Below are positions 1 to 13,110 of a stretch of 64,000 bases of DNA, in pieces; positions within the stretch are counted from its first letter, which is position 1, and each line of letters begins with the position of its first letter. A program made the position numbers and the translations under genes. The notes under the pieces are model-generated. The model saw only the letters and a list, made by a program, of their open reading frames with translations, was not told where the DNA came from and did no database searches. Source of the DNA: Maea johnstoni (lineage: Eukaryota > Annelida > Polychaeta > Spionida > Magelonidae); NCBI GenBank assembly GCA_963942565.1, contig OZ012690.1:21156931-21220930 (forward strand), written 5' to 3'.

Positions 1-3000
1 TAAAATCTGCAATTTATGCCAAGCTGAGCAAGTAGACAATTGATCTAATTTCTTGATCTTAAATTAATTGGGTTTCAATTTTGGCCATGACAAATACTAT
101 GACAACACCAACTAGAATTATATATGCTATAGCGGAAATAAATGTACAACTATGTCAAATAAGCAAACAAATATTAACCACATTAGCTTATTACCAAAAT
201 ACAGTTTTAACTGCGCTATTCTTCTGCATTAGATTTATCATATCTTTTATGGCAAGTGCATCTGTACTGGGGAAACGCTTTTCTTCTTAGAGATGTCTCA
301 ATCAGCATTTATGATATTTCCTTATCTAACTTTTGAACTATCTCATCATACGTAGGTGAATATAGTCCTAGCAATTTTGACTAATGCTCTATGTAGTTGC
401 AGAAGTGTATGTTTCCATCTTTTTGGATATTTCCCAATAGTATTCGACTCCTTATCAAAACAATTTTAAGCCTTGGATACTTTGAATGGCTGTTGGTCAA
501 TTCTAAGTATCAATGGTTGAAACGTTGTTTTAAGATAGTAGCATGCATTTTACGTGCACGTTTTCAGTACGGTCTAATGGCATGTTAAATCTCTTCAGAA
601 CACCCGCTTTACTTCTCAAAGCCTATAGACCAATTAGCAAGCAAAACATGGTACAAGTAGCTGGTGTATTCAGTGGCACTGTTCTCGTGACATCAGTTCA
701 TGAAACACTGGGAATCTGAAATAAGAGTCATCATGTACTATCGTAAAACTAAATTATCGAATGAAAGGTTGTGGGGCGGTGTAATACAAAGGAGTTTGAC
801 ATCTCCATGAGGACGTGGTTTAATGTCGGAGGCATTGGCGAGAATGATTGAAAATTCACGAAATCCATAGTGTCTCCGAAGTAGAATTAATCCCATTATC
901 CTAACACCTGAGTTAAAAATAAAGTTAAAATGCCCATCCCAACGCCCACACTTAATTGGAAGGGGGCTGTTTTTAAATTTGAATTCAAGAAAAATGGCAT
1001 TTTGACTGTATAATAAAGTCAATAAATGTATTCTTGTTAAAATAAAAACACTTTTCACCTTGATATGTGTATCACGTATAGCTAGATTTGAATTGAATTT
1101 AAAAAGTAAAGATCCTTCGACATCTTTATAATCCGGCATACTTTACGTCCAATGCTTCCAATAAATCTCTCATAATTGTCTATGTTTGCAATACTAGTAT
1201 TCGAGAGATTATACAGACAGACCAATAAAGTTTGCACTTGCCAAATTACCCGTCAAATTTATCATGTTGATGAACATCTTAATCTAGTAAGTAATGTTTA
1301 ACGGAGACCTTTTATTGACTCGTCCAACGACATTTAAAGCGTCCGAAAGAAAACCATGTAATCTAAGTGAAGAAGTACCTTAAAGAGTTATTTGTATGAA
1401 AACTTTCCACCATTATTCGCATGGCAATGTTTCGTCAAATATATTCCTTTCTACATAAATCACACCATCTATATGAATGTGCGACTATTCCTGTAATTAA
1501 TTTTGCTATGATTTACTGATACGAGACCAAGTTACGTTGGGTGTTTCAATGAAATGCTGTCACCAAGGGAACTTGAACGAGCCACCTGGTGTTAAACCTC
1601 TGAACTACAAAATGCATTTTAGGAGGTGATGAGGGGGCTTATAAATCGCTATATCCACGTTACCAAGAAATGCCTCAGGGAAGACGGGGTGAATGAGGAT
1701 GACGTCATGGAGATACGACAAGATATTTCCAGCTTAAGGTAACGTTGATATAAACTTGTCAGTTGGTTGTCTTTTTCGAAATCAGGACATTATGCGTGGG
1801 CTGGTCAATCGATACATTCTGCAATACAAGAAACAACATCGACAAGATGGCGTCAACGAAGACGACCTGCTGGAGATCAGACAAGATATCTCTAGCCTAA
1901 GGTAGTGTGCCCTTTAGTCTAGGCATGCTACTAAGCCCTAAGTTTTGTTCATTACTTTTCATATACTAGGAGATTATGCGGCGCTTGGTAAGCCGCTACA
2001 TCCATCAGACAAAGAAACAAGGGCGAGAGGACGGGGTCAATGAGGACGACATACTTGAGATTAGACAGGACATCTCTAGTCTGAGGTAACAGAAAAAAAG
2101 ACCACATTCAAATCGTGGACCGGCACTGCCCGGTTTATAGACTAACCTAAACGGCTTTGTGTTTCACCATGAAATTGCTTCCCCTCCCACCCAACCAACA
2201 GTAGGGATTATTTAAGTTGATGTACACGGTTAATTCATCCCAGTCTATAAACCCGGCATTGCTAGGGCTATTGAATTGAACGCCTAAAACACGACTAGTC
2301 CAGTTGAATCCGTCGATGACTTGTGGCATACCTCCCATGCTCTGAAACCTAGCACATTCCTGACCTACTTCGCTGGCTATCATTGACCTAGTTAGTTACC
2401 TCACCCAGCTTTTTGTGAGATTCCGAATGTCACGTGTTTCCGCTATCTGCGCAGTATACTACTTCCCTTCTTCTACGCAGCCTCGTCAAATCTGTACTGA
2501 GAATCCTTGAGCAATATAGACTATAGAGTTTTAAGTTGTGTTACTATTCACACGTAGTTTTTAATATCTATCACGAGGTGGACTTAGAAAATGCTTGACC
2601 GATTTTCTTTAGGATAGAAACCAGGCTCTTTGGTATATATTTTTATTTCTATATAACGCACGAAAGAGTAATATTTAGTTCCAAATAGCATGGGACCCTC
2701 GCCTACCCTTATCCGTAGTAGAACACGCTCACGACTTAAGTGCTTAATCTTAGGAAGGCCCTTTGCTTAGCCTAGTCAAACCATAGATTTCACCTGCTTC
2801 TATACCTTTCCCAGCCACTGTACATTATCTGAAAATATTGCAACACAGACATAATATCATACAAAATAGATATACAAAATAAAACGCTATGTTCCCTTAC
2901 CCATGGGAAAAGGTATGATTTCTCATGACTTTCTTTCACTTTCTAAATTAAGCAAAAAAGATCCATATTATCATAAGTTCATTGAAGATTATCTTTGATT

Positions 3001-6000
3001 ACCGAATATTTCTTTCACCTTCGAAATATTTCCTCCATCGTGGAGGTAAAACATCTTTGGTTTGACTCAAAGGAACTCATCCTGATTAATGCTTTAGCCC
3101 TGGACAATAACAAATGGCTTGGTAGAAATCCCCCATCTAAATTGAACTGCTCCCTTTAGTTAACGTTATAAGGCGCTGGGAACTGACAACTGTTCACAAA
3201 ACGGTATGTTAATATAACGACCACGCCAACTGGTCCCCAAGTTTACCAACTTTTCAACCATACCGCGACTTACAATCGCTAAAACTTATGACAAATCACA
3301 TTTAGCTGATTAATCTGAACACGTTAAGGCGGTAGGAGAGGGGAGTGAAATATCTTTAAATCGGAACACACTTAACAATATATAATTTCAAATAACATAC
3401 AAGTAAAGCACCGTGAAACATACAAACACATGCACATACAAGTAGATCGTGTTTCATTGACTAATAATCCGGTTCGGGTCGCTTTCGTGGATCAAGGAAT
3501 TATGCACTAATTATGATAAGGCATCTTAATATTTGGTCCAGGAGACATTCAAGGTTTCCTACCAAGTACCATGCCTTTCAACTAAATATTCTAGGTGCAT
3601 GCAACCGTTTTCATTGCAGCGACGAAAATTCTTGCCCAATTGTTTGGCTTTTATCTTTATGATATGTACATGTATGGCTGCTCAAGTGTTTAAGTGACGT
3701 CTGTCCATTCTGTCTTGTCATGGTATATTGTGCATATGGAACCCTTGGCTTGCTATATTATAAGTCAAAGTGTATGTAAACGTAAACGAATGTTCTTGTT
3801 GCACATGTACAGATTTGTGATGCCACCTATAACTGATAATTGAATTCTGCATATGTTATGCTTGGCAATAAAATGGCTTATGCTAAACGGATGGCTTATG
3901 CTTGTAACTATAATGTATGGTATCAAAAGTGAACTCTATATTGTACATATTGATTAAAAATGAAGTCACCTGATATTTAAGTGCATGTGTACCTATTTTT
4001 GCATGTCCACTAAATAGTACATGCACACGTATTTACTGATTTTGAACGGAATTGTTATTATAAACTGTAAAGCAGGATGCCTTTCTTTCACATGTAAGGT
4101 TTTTATCGATAGCAATTGTGTCTAAATCAATTCATGGTTTTGTTTGAGGTTACCATTCGTTTGATAATTTCAATAATGTAGCCTGTGTACATTAACAATA
4201 CTTATAAGCACTTTATATGTATTAAAATGACATGGACAATAAGTATTACTGACCTGAAACATGACCGAGTTGCTTTTTTTTTGAAATGTATTTTATGGAC
4301 ATCTTTTCACTATTGAAATAGGTATGACTACATGTACCTTCTTGTCCGAATAAGGCCACTACACTCTTAAACATCCTTGACATAAAAGGTGATTTTTGGA
4401 AAGCGTTGGAATAGATAAACTAGTTGATCTGTTCATAAATGGATTAACGGCGAAATATGTGCCTTTACATTAACATACGCAATGAGCAAAACCTAAGTAA
4501 GTGTTGGTACAGTGTATTTACTAACACACATACATGCACTACCAGATTTTGACATTATCATTTTAATATGATTCTTTTAGGTCGATTTAGATATTTGTTT
4601 CGAACGGGAACAACACATGAATGAATATATTGTAAGAGTTAAATCTCGACACTGACATCAATACTAGTATGTAAATTTACTAACGCCACGTAAGATTCGC
4701 AGGAACAAATGGAGGTAGGAGAAGAACTCCTCAAATGTTGCCAATTTACATAATTAACAGAGTTAGGTAGACTTCCAACGTGATACAATGACAAACCTAA
4801 ATTCCCAAAAGCCCAACCCGGTGAAAGGAATGATTTATGATTCGATGTGACAATGAGGGTTCTGTATATCAAGAATAACTCTTCGGGTCATTCTCGATCA
4901 TTGCCAGACTCACGACAGGTATGAAATCGATATGAGGAACGAATTCGTGTTTGCGTTTTATTTTTAACTCTCTTTTATCCGACCTCCACACACGATATGA
5001 CATATTTGAACAGTACTCTTTAAGTATACAAAAACCTGTAGAACATTTGAGTAGGTATTGTTAAACTTAACAGGAACTGCACCAACTATCTCTCAACATT
5101 TTGCTTGGCTTTGAAGATATTTGCACGTCTCAGCCCATGTGAACGCTTCAGGTATGAAGGGTTGAAAAGTCCGTAATTGCTTTTTTCTATCCAATGATCT
5201 ATGCTGCATGGATGCAACGTAGTTCTTCTATTCTACAAGTGTGTGTGTGATGTTAATCTACTAATGTTGTTATTTGCGTTCTGAAGACTTGTACAAAGAC
5301 ATTGCAAATTATGTTGAGCAAAACCGTGTGAAGCGTTTTACCTTTGACTATCATTGTTGTGGATTGGGACTTTGGGGAGGTCTTGCAATTGTGGTTACGA
5401 TTAGATTAACTTCATGCGTCATCATATCATGCGGGGATCAGTCATACGTCTACACGTGAAATGATGACGTAATATGGAATCCGGAATTTCTACACTGCGA
5501 TTAGCAAGACCTCTTTGATTGCAAGGTAGACTCTTAATTCCTGGCAGACTTTATGCTTGACGTCATGGAAACTTGTGATCTTAGAATCCCCTACCTAGAG
5601 TTAGGTTTAGGGTTAGAAAACAGGTCCAGGGTTAGGTTCCCTAGACCTGATTCCTGACGCTAAACCTAACCCTAACCCTAGGTAGGGTATTCAAAGATCA
5701 CGTTTCCATGACGTCATGCATAAAGTCTGACAGGAATTAGATGCGCTCTTCAATGACTCTGTGCAATGCATAACACCTTCACAAAATGTCCATTGATATT
5801 GAATACTATTTGCTATATATACATAAATCATTTCAGGATCCTGACATAAAGTTTTTGTTTATGATTCTTGTTTGAATGTTCAATTTTATGTCCATACTAA
5901 TTATGCAGATGCATGTATATGCATCTTTCTCGACCAATGTTGCGTAAATTAGGGATGAAACATATTTTCCTTTGTATCATTTATCGCTGTATCATTATCA

Positions 6001-7396
6001 TCTTCAAAAAGAATCGTCGCAAATGATTCAAAAACCATTTACATAACCTAGTAGACCCAGTTTGTGTCGTCTATCCAGGCCGATTTTTCGTCTTGCTGAT
6101 GTTACGACCTGATCTGAATCATCGGTTTTATGAAAAGTCGGTCTGATGGACGACATAAAACTGGTCTAGTAACCTAGGTTACCTATCAATTGATGCATAT
6201 ATTGCGTACCTGTACCTGTGCAATTGTTGTGTTACTGTTATATTCTGGAAAATGGTTGTTTTTCTTTCCCGTAATATACGTATGTTTGGCAATAAAGTTT
6301 GAATATTTAGTGCTATTCAACAAAACTGTGTGGAATAATAGGCAATGCAATTAATAGTTTTCATTTAAAGCCACTGAATGTCAGGGTCTAGACTAAATAG
6401 TGTTCTTGGTTTACAAGCAAAAGCAATTCATTACAGGTTTAACCTTTATGTTGCTGGTGGCTAATAAGGCCAATACAACATTATGCAAAAAAAGCTAAAA
6501 AATGACTGGAACCCTGGCATGTGGTACTCATCTGAGAGTATGCAGTGAGGGCTTTCCAATGAATATGACAGGGTTTAGATGATTTTCAAAAATCTTTGAC
6601 TCTTTGTGCTTTGGACAAAAGTAGCCTCAGCATTGGAAAGGTTAATTGTGTCCGCATCTGTTCCCTCAAACAAAAAGCAAAAAAGTAAGCATTAAACGTC
6701 ACTTTTCTAGCAATTACATAAAGCATTTATTGTTTCCTTCTTACAACTTTGTCCAATTTGCCTTTAACGAACTCTTCGCATTTGAGAATGTTTGATATGT
6801 ACCGAAATGGTATTTTACTACTATCTACTTTTGGGCAAAGTTGCAAGAGGGCATTGATATTCCTCAATATCTATTCTACGCATGGGCAAAGCGGGGACCG
6901 TAATCTTAGATGAGCAACCACAAGTTATATTGATCCAAGCGTAAATGCACATAAAACATGTTTTGCATATTTTAACATATTAGCATTTTGTGTGATTTCT
7001 TTCAGGTACGAGTTGAGGGAGGATAGGAAAAGGGAAGCGGCAAGGAGCTCCAGTCACATGGACAACCTAAAGAGAGACGTTCTCCGTATACTCCATGGTG
7101 GCAACTTCAATCTATCGCCAAATGCAAGCCCCCTTCCCAACCACATTCCCCCCGGAAGCAAAAGTCCCATATCCGGCGGAAACACTCTACCGTTATCCAC
7201 TTCCGGGACATTCCTCTCTCAGCAGGAAGTGGACAATTTGAAGAGAGAGATAATAGGCGGTTTACGAAACGAACTGCGCGAGATCTCGCGAGATTTGGCA
7301 TGCGGGAATCAGCGTAGCAGTCCCGTTCATCCACCCGCTTTACTGCCACCTATTAACTCTGAACTGTACCACACACACCTGTATACCCAATTATGA
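1..7396 (+). CDS. TRPC: TRPC-family cation channel, 3' end of gene (partial; alternative exons)
   Basis: This is the C-terminal part of a transient receptor potential canonical channel, a plasma-membrane Ca2+/Na+ channel gated downstream of phospholipase C. The coding path in view is one of 1623-1738, 1786-1901 or 1970-2085, joined to 7006-7396. The joined protein reads like the end of TRPC3/6/7: an IMKRLIKRY-type helix, an acidic VNE-D/E linker, then the E-I-K/R-Q-D-I-S-S-L-R-Y-E-L motif at the start of the cytoplasmic coiled coil. The pore, TRP box and ankyrin repeats must lie left of position 1; 1-1622 holds no exon I can recognise and is read as intron. All visible splice borders are AG/GT and every junction splits an Arg codon as AG|G. 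The family call is from remembered sequences; which TRPC paralogue it is was not resolved. Confidence 0.85.
1623..1738 (+). CDS. TRPC: TRPC alternative exon A (CIRB segment)
   Basis: A 116-nt exon bounded by TTTTAG and GTAACG. It encodes 38 residues plus two bases, starting EVMRGLINRYIHVTKKCLRE and ending EIRQDISSL before a split Arg codon. It aligns with the calmodulin/IP3-receptor-binding region of TRPC3/6/7. The first half, a basic helix, differs from exons B and C, while the second half (DGVNEDD-x-x-EIRQDISSL) is nearly the same in all three. Only 47 nt separate it from exon B. Confidence 0.88.
1786..1901 (+). CDS. TRPC: TRPC alternative exon B (CIRB segment)
   Basis: The second 116-nt copy, bounded by AATCAG and GTAGTG. 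It starts DIMRGLVNRYILQYKKQHRQ and ends with the same EIRQDISSL plus split Arg. Length and phase match exons A and C, so it can replace either but cannot be added to them: two copies together would shift the frame (116 leaves remainder 2). The intron to exon C is 68 nt, with a CTAAG branch-like site and a T-rich acceptor tract. Confidence 0.88.
1970..2085 (+). CDS. TRPC: TRPC alternative exon C (CIRB segment)
   Basis: The third 116-nt copy, bounded by TACTAG and GTAACA. It starts EIMRRLVSRYIHQTKKQGRE and ends EIRQDISSL. It is the last member of the cluster; its donor opens the 4.9-kb intron that leads to the final exon at 7006. I see no fourth copy in the 1.6 kb before exon A or in the following intron. 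Confidence 0.88.
2147..2383 (-). pseudogene. possible PIF/Harbinger transposase fragment
   Basis: A 78-codon open stretch on the minus strand contains ARFQSMGGMPQVIDGFNWT followed by SPSNAGFID. This resembles the first catalytic block of Harbinger transposases (GMP-x-VIG-x-IDGTH followed by AP-x-x-x-x-x-x-NRKG), but the residues after the first Asp are poorly kept and there is no NRKG. If correct, it is a small fossil of a DNA transposon inside a TRPC intron. The similarity is short and could be chance. Confidence 0.35.
5534..5740. mobile_element. inverted-repeat MITE with telomere-like core
   Basis: The two halves form a near-perfect hairpin. Left TAATTCCTGGCAGACTTTAT pairs with right ATAAAGTCTGACAGGAATTA, and the pairing continues inward through GACGTCATGGAAAC. 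The inner arms are built of GGTTAGGGTTTAGG-type repeats and their complement, CCTAACCCTAACCCTA. No coding sequence. Superfamily not determined. Confidence 0.7.
6045..6182. mobile_element. short inverted-repeat MITE
   Basis: The left arm (CTAGTAGACCCAGTTTGTG, CGTCTATCCAGGCCGA) pairs with the right arm (TCGGTCTGATGGACGAC, AAAACTGGTCTAGTAACC), about 50 nt per arm. Non-coding. Confidence 0.65.
6440..6645 (+). mobile_element. piggyBac-like MITE, copy 1
   Basis: A member of the commonest repeat family of this window. Good copies are TTAA-flanked, start CCCTTATGCTGCTGGTGGCT and end TCAGCATTGGAAGGG, so both ends are TTAACCCTT followed by a TGCTG block. TTAA target duplications with CCC/GGG ends are the piggyBac hallmark. 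The internal text has no coding capacity. This copy has TTAA at both ends. Confidence 0.75.
7006..7396 (+). CDS. TRPC: TRPC last coding exon, C-terminal tail
   Basis: The acceptor TTTCAG at 7000-7005 is followed by a G that completes the split Arg codon, then 129 codons and TGA at 7394-7396. The tail opens YELREDRKREAARSSSHMDN and carries two similar helical stretches, DNLKRDVLRIL (after the exon start) and DNLKREIIGGLRNELREI (about residues 78-95), either side of a Ser/Pro/Gly-rich linker. This fits a coiled-coil tail. The last residues, HLYTQL, form a class I PDZ ligand (T-x-L), comparable to the TTRL end of TRPC4/5. No AATAAA is seen in the 900 nt after the stop, so the 3' UTR end is not placed. 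Confidence 0.85.
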
Positions 7397-8666
<1,270 letters not shown>

Positions 8667-9131
8667 AAATTTATACTGATAAACCAGTTGCCTGCTTAAC
8701 CATTCTGGACATAAGGGAATAATTCTTTGCCCGACCACCTTCAGCAAAGGAGCCAGTATATTGTACGAGTGCGATAGTTTGTGATACAGAAGAAATCTCG
8801 CCTCTTTTGGGCAATGTACAGTATTGGATACCCAAGGACATTGCGTGAAAATTGGGAATAAGAATTGTAAGACTTTGAGTTTAATACATCCTCACCCTTT
8901 TTGCAACTTTGACTTATTAGGGCCAGACAACATCTAGCCAACAACTAGTATTTGAGAACACTGCAGTTCCTAGAAAAATACACACCAGCTCCAAGTCACT
9001 GGTAAAGTTATCACTTACCTTCATTAGAATTAGAATATTGAAACATGTGCAGGGATGGCTAGTGCGATCCACCAGTTTGCAATGCATTAGGCCGACCGAC
9101 CATTGAGGCAGCCCCTAGAGTGCGGTATTTA

Positions 9132-9388
9132 CAGTACAGGCATTTAATTATTGCACCACTCGACCGGGCGTCTGCCAGTGCCTGGTTGTACAAACACCCA
9201 TACATAACAAGCCTAAATACAAGACAAGCACACCAATTACCCACATAGTTTGCGAATCAAAGCTACTTTCAGTTGTGAGGTAATCTTTATATCCATGACC
9301 AGGGAAATGGGTGGCAATCGGGCATGCGGTCGTGTATTATGCATGAGCTGCCCAAGCATTTAGTGCAGGAATTAAATGTCTGCACTGT
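9132..9388. mobile_element. CAGTGC-family MITE, copy 1
   Basis: A second abundant family, about 250 bp. The ends are inverted copies of CAGTGCYGACATTTAATTCC followed by TGCAC. Inside it carries GTCTGCCAGTGCCTGGTTGT, a GCTTGCGAATCAAAGCTA segment and GGGTGGCAATCGGGC. Non-coding. The CAGTG start could fit hAT, but I found no clean target duplication. Confidence 0.65.
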
Positions 9389-9986
9389 GCAGGAAGAAAT
9401 ATAAACATATCGGATTTGTATACCCCACCTTTCTGATAGCCCCAGTTTTTTAAGCAAAAATACATGTCATTTTTCAATTGTCATTGATCTATAAACTATC
9501 TGACAGAAAATGTTGATTTCTATAAAATTACTAAAAAAGTTTGATTCAATAATGGCGTACCTTCTATCTATCAATAGCGCATTGAAACCTTGTATTGTTG
9601 CCTGTTCCTTATATACATATACATATACTACCATTATGCTCAGCTATTGTATGATGCCGTGAAAGGTTATAGTTTGACAAACTATCTGAGAATTTATCAT
9701 CACATTCCAGTTCGCTGAACTACTCAGAATCATGTAAGTTAAAACTAAACTATATTTTCTTGAAAATTCTGTTGTTACGGGGTCGAATATAAATTTTCAT
9801 TTTTTAAGACAGAAGGGTGCCTATTGTTAATTCCAATACACGGAATAACTCTGAACAATACGAATGATAACTAACCGATGTTTACTGAAAGGTGTACACT
9901 TACGGATCAAATATAAGGTTAATGTTAATGTTTATCAAGTCAATGGTATACTCAGGTTGAGCAATACAAGAAGACTAGTGTGTGTA

Positions 9987-10204
9987 TACTGTAGATTCTC
10001 AAATGATTGTGTAGAGTAAATTTTGCGAATTTACAGAAATCGATTTTTGCGGTTTTAAACTATGCGAATTGGCCGCAACGTGGAGTGCCAGCTAAAGACT
10101 TAAAGTGGCAACACTAATCATTGCGAATCTTAATTTTGCGTCCGAGGCTAAACGCTAAAAAACGCAAAAATTAAACTAACGCAATCATTTCCGAATTTAC
10201 AGTA
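9987..10204. mobile_element. MITE with TACTGTARATTC ends
   Basis: The left end TATACTGTAGATTCTCAAAT pairs with the right end CATTTCCGAATTTACAGTAT. The body is rich in TTTTGCGAATT and AACGCAAAAATT, which also pair. Non-coding. Confidence 0.65.
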
Positions 10205-10680
10205 TATAAAAGTTCCATTACGGTATAATGATGAAAGGTTGGTCCGATGACATTTGACTTGAGGGTATGTCATTGAAATCAAATATATCGAAAATGGAAC
10301 ATTATTAACCATTTCATCATGAATGCAAACCCATTTGATATAGGACCAAAAGAAAGCCGTGCAATGGCATTTCATCACGCTTTGAGAGACTGAATTATAC
10401 ATTCCAATTGACCCACCGTAATAATGAGTAAAACAGGTAGTGCTTAGAATGTTTTGTTTTATTTTTCTGCTGATTTCAATTTTTTTAAATTGTGTCATAC
10501 TGTCGAGCGCTTTATATGAATAATTATAATAAAAATGGAAATCCGTGATATCTTTCCCAGTGATGCAATACTAAACCAACCTCCTCATATACAATCATTC
10601 CAGCCGAAAAGACAATACCAACGATAAGTGTTACACAATTGAGATGTTATTCCAAGGAACTGTCAAGAATTGTTGATATA

Positions 10681-11053
<373 letters not shown>

Positions 11054-11065
11054 CATACATACATA

Positions 11066-11447
11066 CATTCCTGCACCAGTCGACCGGACGTCTACTATTG
11101 CCTAGTTGTACAAGCACCCATGGATACCATGTCAACGAATAAGATAAGCCAAGCGCATTAATGATCCACGTAGCTTGCGAATCAAAGCTACGTTCACTTG
11201 TTATGTCATTCAATCATCCATGTTGAAGAAAATGGGTGGCAATCAGGCCTGTGGTCGTGTATTATACCCGTACTGCCAATGTTAAAAATAAGCAAATCAA
11301 TGACCAACATAGCTTTCGAATCAAAGGTACGTTCAATTTTGAGGTCACCCCTGCATCCTTGCCACTGGGTGGCAATCGGGCGTGTGGTCGTGTAACATGC
11401 CCGGGTTGCCCACGCATCAGGTGCAGGAATTAAATGTCAGCACTGTA
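11066..11447. mobile_element. CAGTGC-family MITE, copy 2 (internal duplication)
   Basis: Longer than other copies. The segment from the AATCAAAGCTACG block to GTGGTCGTGTA occurs twice (about 11170-11263 and 11306-11394). Its left terminus is cut short at the AT repeat; the right end GGAATTAAATGTCAGCACTG is complete. Confidence 0.65.
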
Positions 11448-12138
11448 GTAATGTGGGTTATGACGTTAGTAAACCACTTGCATTTGATGTGATATGATCT
11501 GATCATAACTCATCGATTACATCGCGATATTTTAAACGCTTTTGAATTCAACACAATACTAGTATTTGAGAAGAGAGTGAAAAAGCAAATTGAACATCAG
11601 CCTTAAGTCGAAATTTACTTCGAATATTGATTTAACCTCAAGATATTTCCATGAATATACGCACCAGATGTGATGGCTTTTAGGGATTGTATTAAGAATT
11701 GAGAGTTGCACTCCAAAAACAGATTTCTCTCCAAAGCAAGCAGCTACCCAAAGCCTTCCTTTTTAGTACAGTCCCACCCCAAAAATCTATGTGATTACGT
11801 CAAGACGTTAGCAGATCTAAATAGGGCCAATATGATTGTTCGGCATATCCCTAGAATATAGGATCAGGTACTACGTTTTTCAGAGTACATTTACATGAAA
11901 ATAATAGGATGTCTTTAAATTATTTATACCCATATCACGCATCGTTACATACTACACAGAGGAATCCATGTTTATGTCTAGTGAGCTATACAAATGTTGA
12001 AACAAAACCATATCAAATGCCATTTATGTACTGTGTTTCTTTCCTAAGTTACGAAATTATTGTACTGAAATAAATTATACAGTTTAGACACGTGTGTTAC
12101 AGTTGTTATTCATGTGTAATGGTTCCTGTTATGCATTG

Positions 12139-12272
12139 GGTGGGTTAGGCGGTGGTTTTCGCCGGGTACTCCGGTTTCCCCCACTACTTACAACTGGCTA
12201 GTCACGAATTAGCCACAACTGGCATAAATGTGACGAAAAACGAAATTCCAAATCCAAATGCTTTGGGTGATT
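12139..12272 (+). mobile_element. tRNA-derived SINE, 5'-truncated copy
   Basis: Shares the body and tail of the SINE at 60441-60678 (GGTTTTCGCCGGGTACTCCG, ACTACTTACAACT, GACATAAATGTGAC-like block, GAAATTCCA tail) but lacks the tRNA-like head. 5' truncation is usual for retroposed SINEs. Confidence 0.55.
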
Positions 12273-12284
12273 GTGATCTGTTCT

Positions 12285-12516
12285 TTAACCCTTCCAATGC
12301 TGAGGCTACTTTCGTCCAAAGCACAAGGATGCAAAGATCTTTGAAAATCATCTAAACCCTGCCATATTGGTAATCATTGGACACATGTAGCTTTTGCTGA
12401 GTACTCTCAGATGAGTACCCATATGCCTGGGTTTCAGTCATTTTTGCAGGGTATTTTGCACCATTTTGTATTGGGGAAATAAGCCACCAGCAGCAATGCT
12501 GCAGCATAAGGGTTAA
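12285..12516 (-). mobile_element. piggyBac-like MITE, copy 3
   Basis: Complete copy in reverse orientation with TTAA at both ends (12285-12288 and 12513-12516). It lies directly after the truncated SINE. Confidence 0.78.
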
Positions 12517-12814
12517 GTAACAAAATCCAAACGCTTGATTTGCAGTGCAAAAATCAAGTGTATGAATTCACACTAACATAATTCTGCTCTGGGTTCACCT
12601 AGAAATATTATTTATTGTCATCTCAATTATGAAAAATAATTTAGATAAATATAAATTTTAAAAAATTCAAATAAAAACAATTTTTGTTCTCATATACATT
12701 TCATGAACTATTTTGCGCAATAATACGATGGTGCGACACCTTTAGGATGCCGCCAGAAAGAATGGTTAACCACATCATTGTAGCGCCCCAGAAAGTACGT
12801 ACGTCTGTAACAAC

Positions 12815-13110
12815 ACCAAATGTAATAACTTACACCAAATGTAATACCAACCACAAATGTAATAAAAAAATCTACACCAAATGTAATACCAACCACAAAT
12901 GTAATAAAAAAAATTACACCAAATGTAATATCAACCGTAAATGTAATAAAAAATTTACACCAAATGTAATATCAACCACAAATGTAATAAGAAATTTACA
13001 CCAATTGTAATAACTGACCGAACGAACAGTCAACCACAAATGTAATAAAAAATTTACACCAAATGTAATATCAACCACAAATGTAATAAAAAAATTACAC
13101 CAAATGTAAT
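12815..13110 (+). repeat. left terminal minisatellite of foldback element
   Basis: About eight units of 36-38 bp alternating ACACCAAATGTAATA and ACCACAAATGTAATAAAAAA. It is the inverse of 20640-20946. Confidence 0.85.

Larger units (their letters stand above)
2086..7005 (+). other. TRPC intron (4.9 kb) with transposon remnants
   Basis: This is the intron between the alternative exon cluster and the last exon. It contains a possible Harbinger-like transposase fossil (about 2147-2383), two inverted-repeat MITEs (5534-5740, 6045-6182) and a piggyBac-like MITE (6440-6645). The rest, notably 2400-5500, is AT-rich sequence in which I see no exon or repeat I can name. Confidence 0.75.

Noticed and set aside
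738-1139. 133-codon minus-strand frame
   Set aside because: No recognisable domain, no splice support, AT-biased composition; it lies in what is probably a TRPC intron.
5274-5459. 61-codon plus-strand frame starting MRSEDLYKDIANYVEQNRVK
   Set aside because: Looks mildly coding at first but has no homology I know, no splice context and falls in the large TRPC intron.
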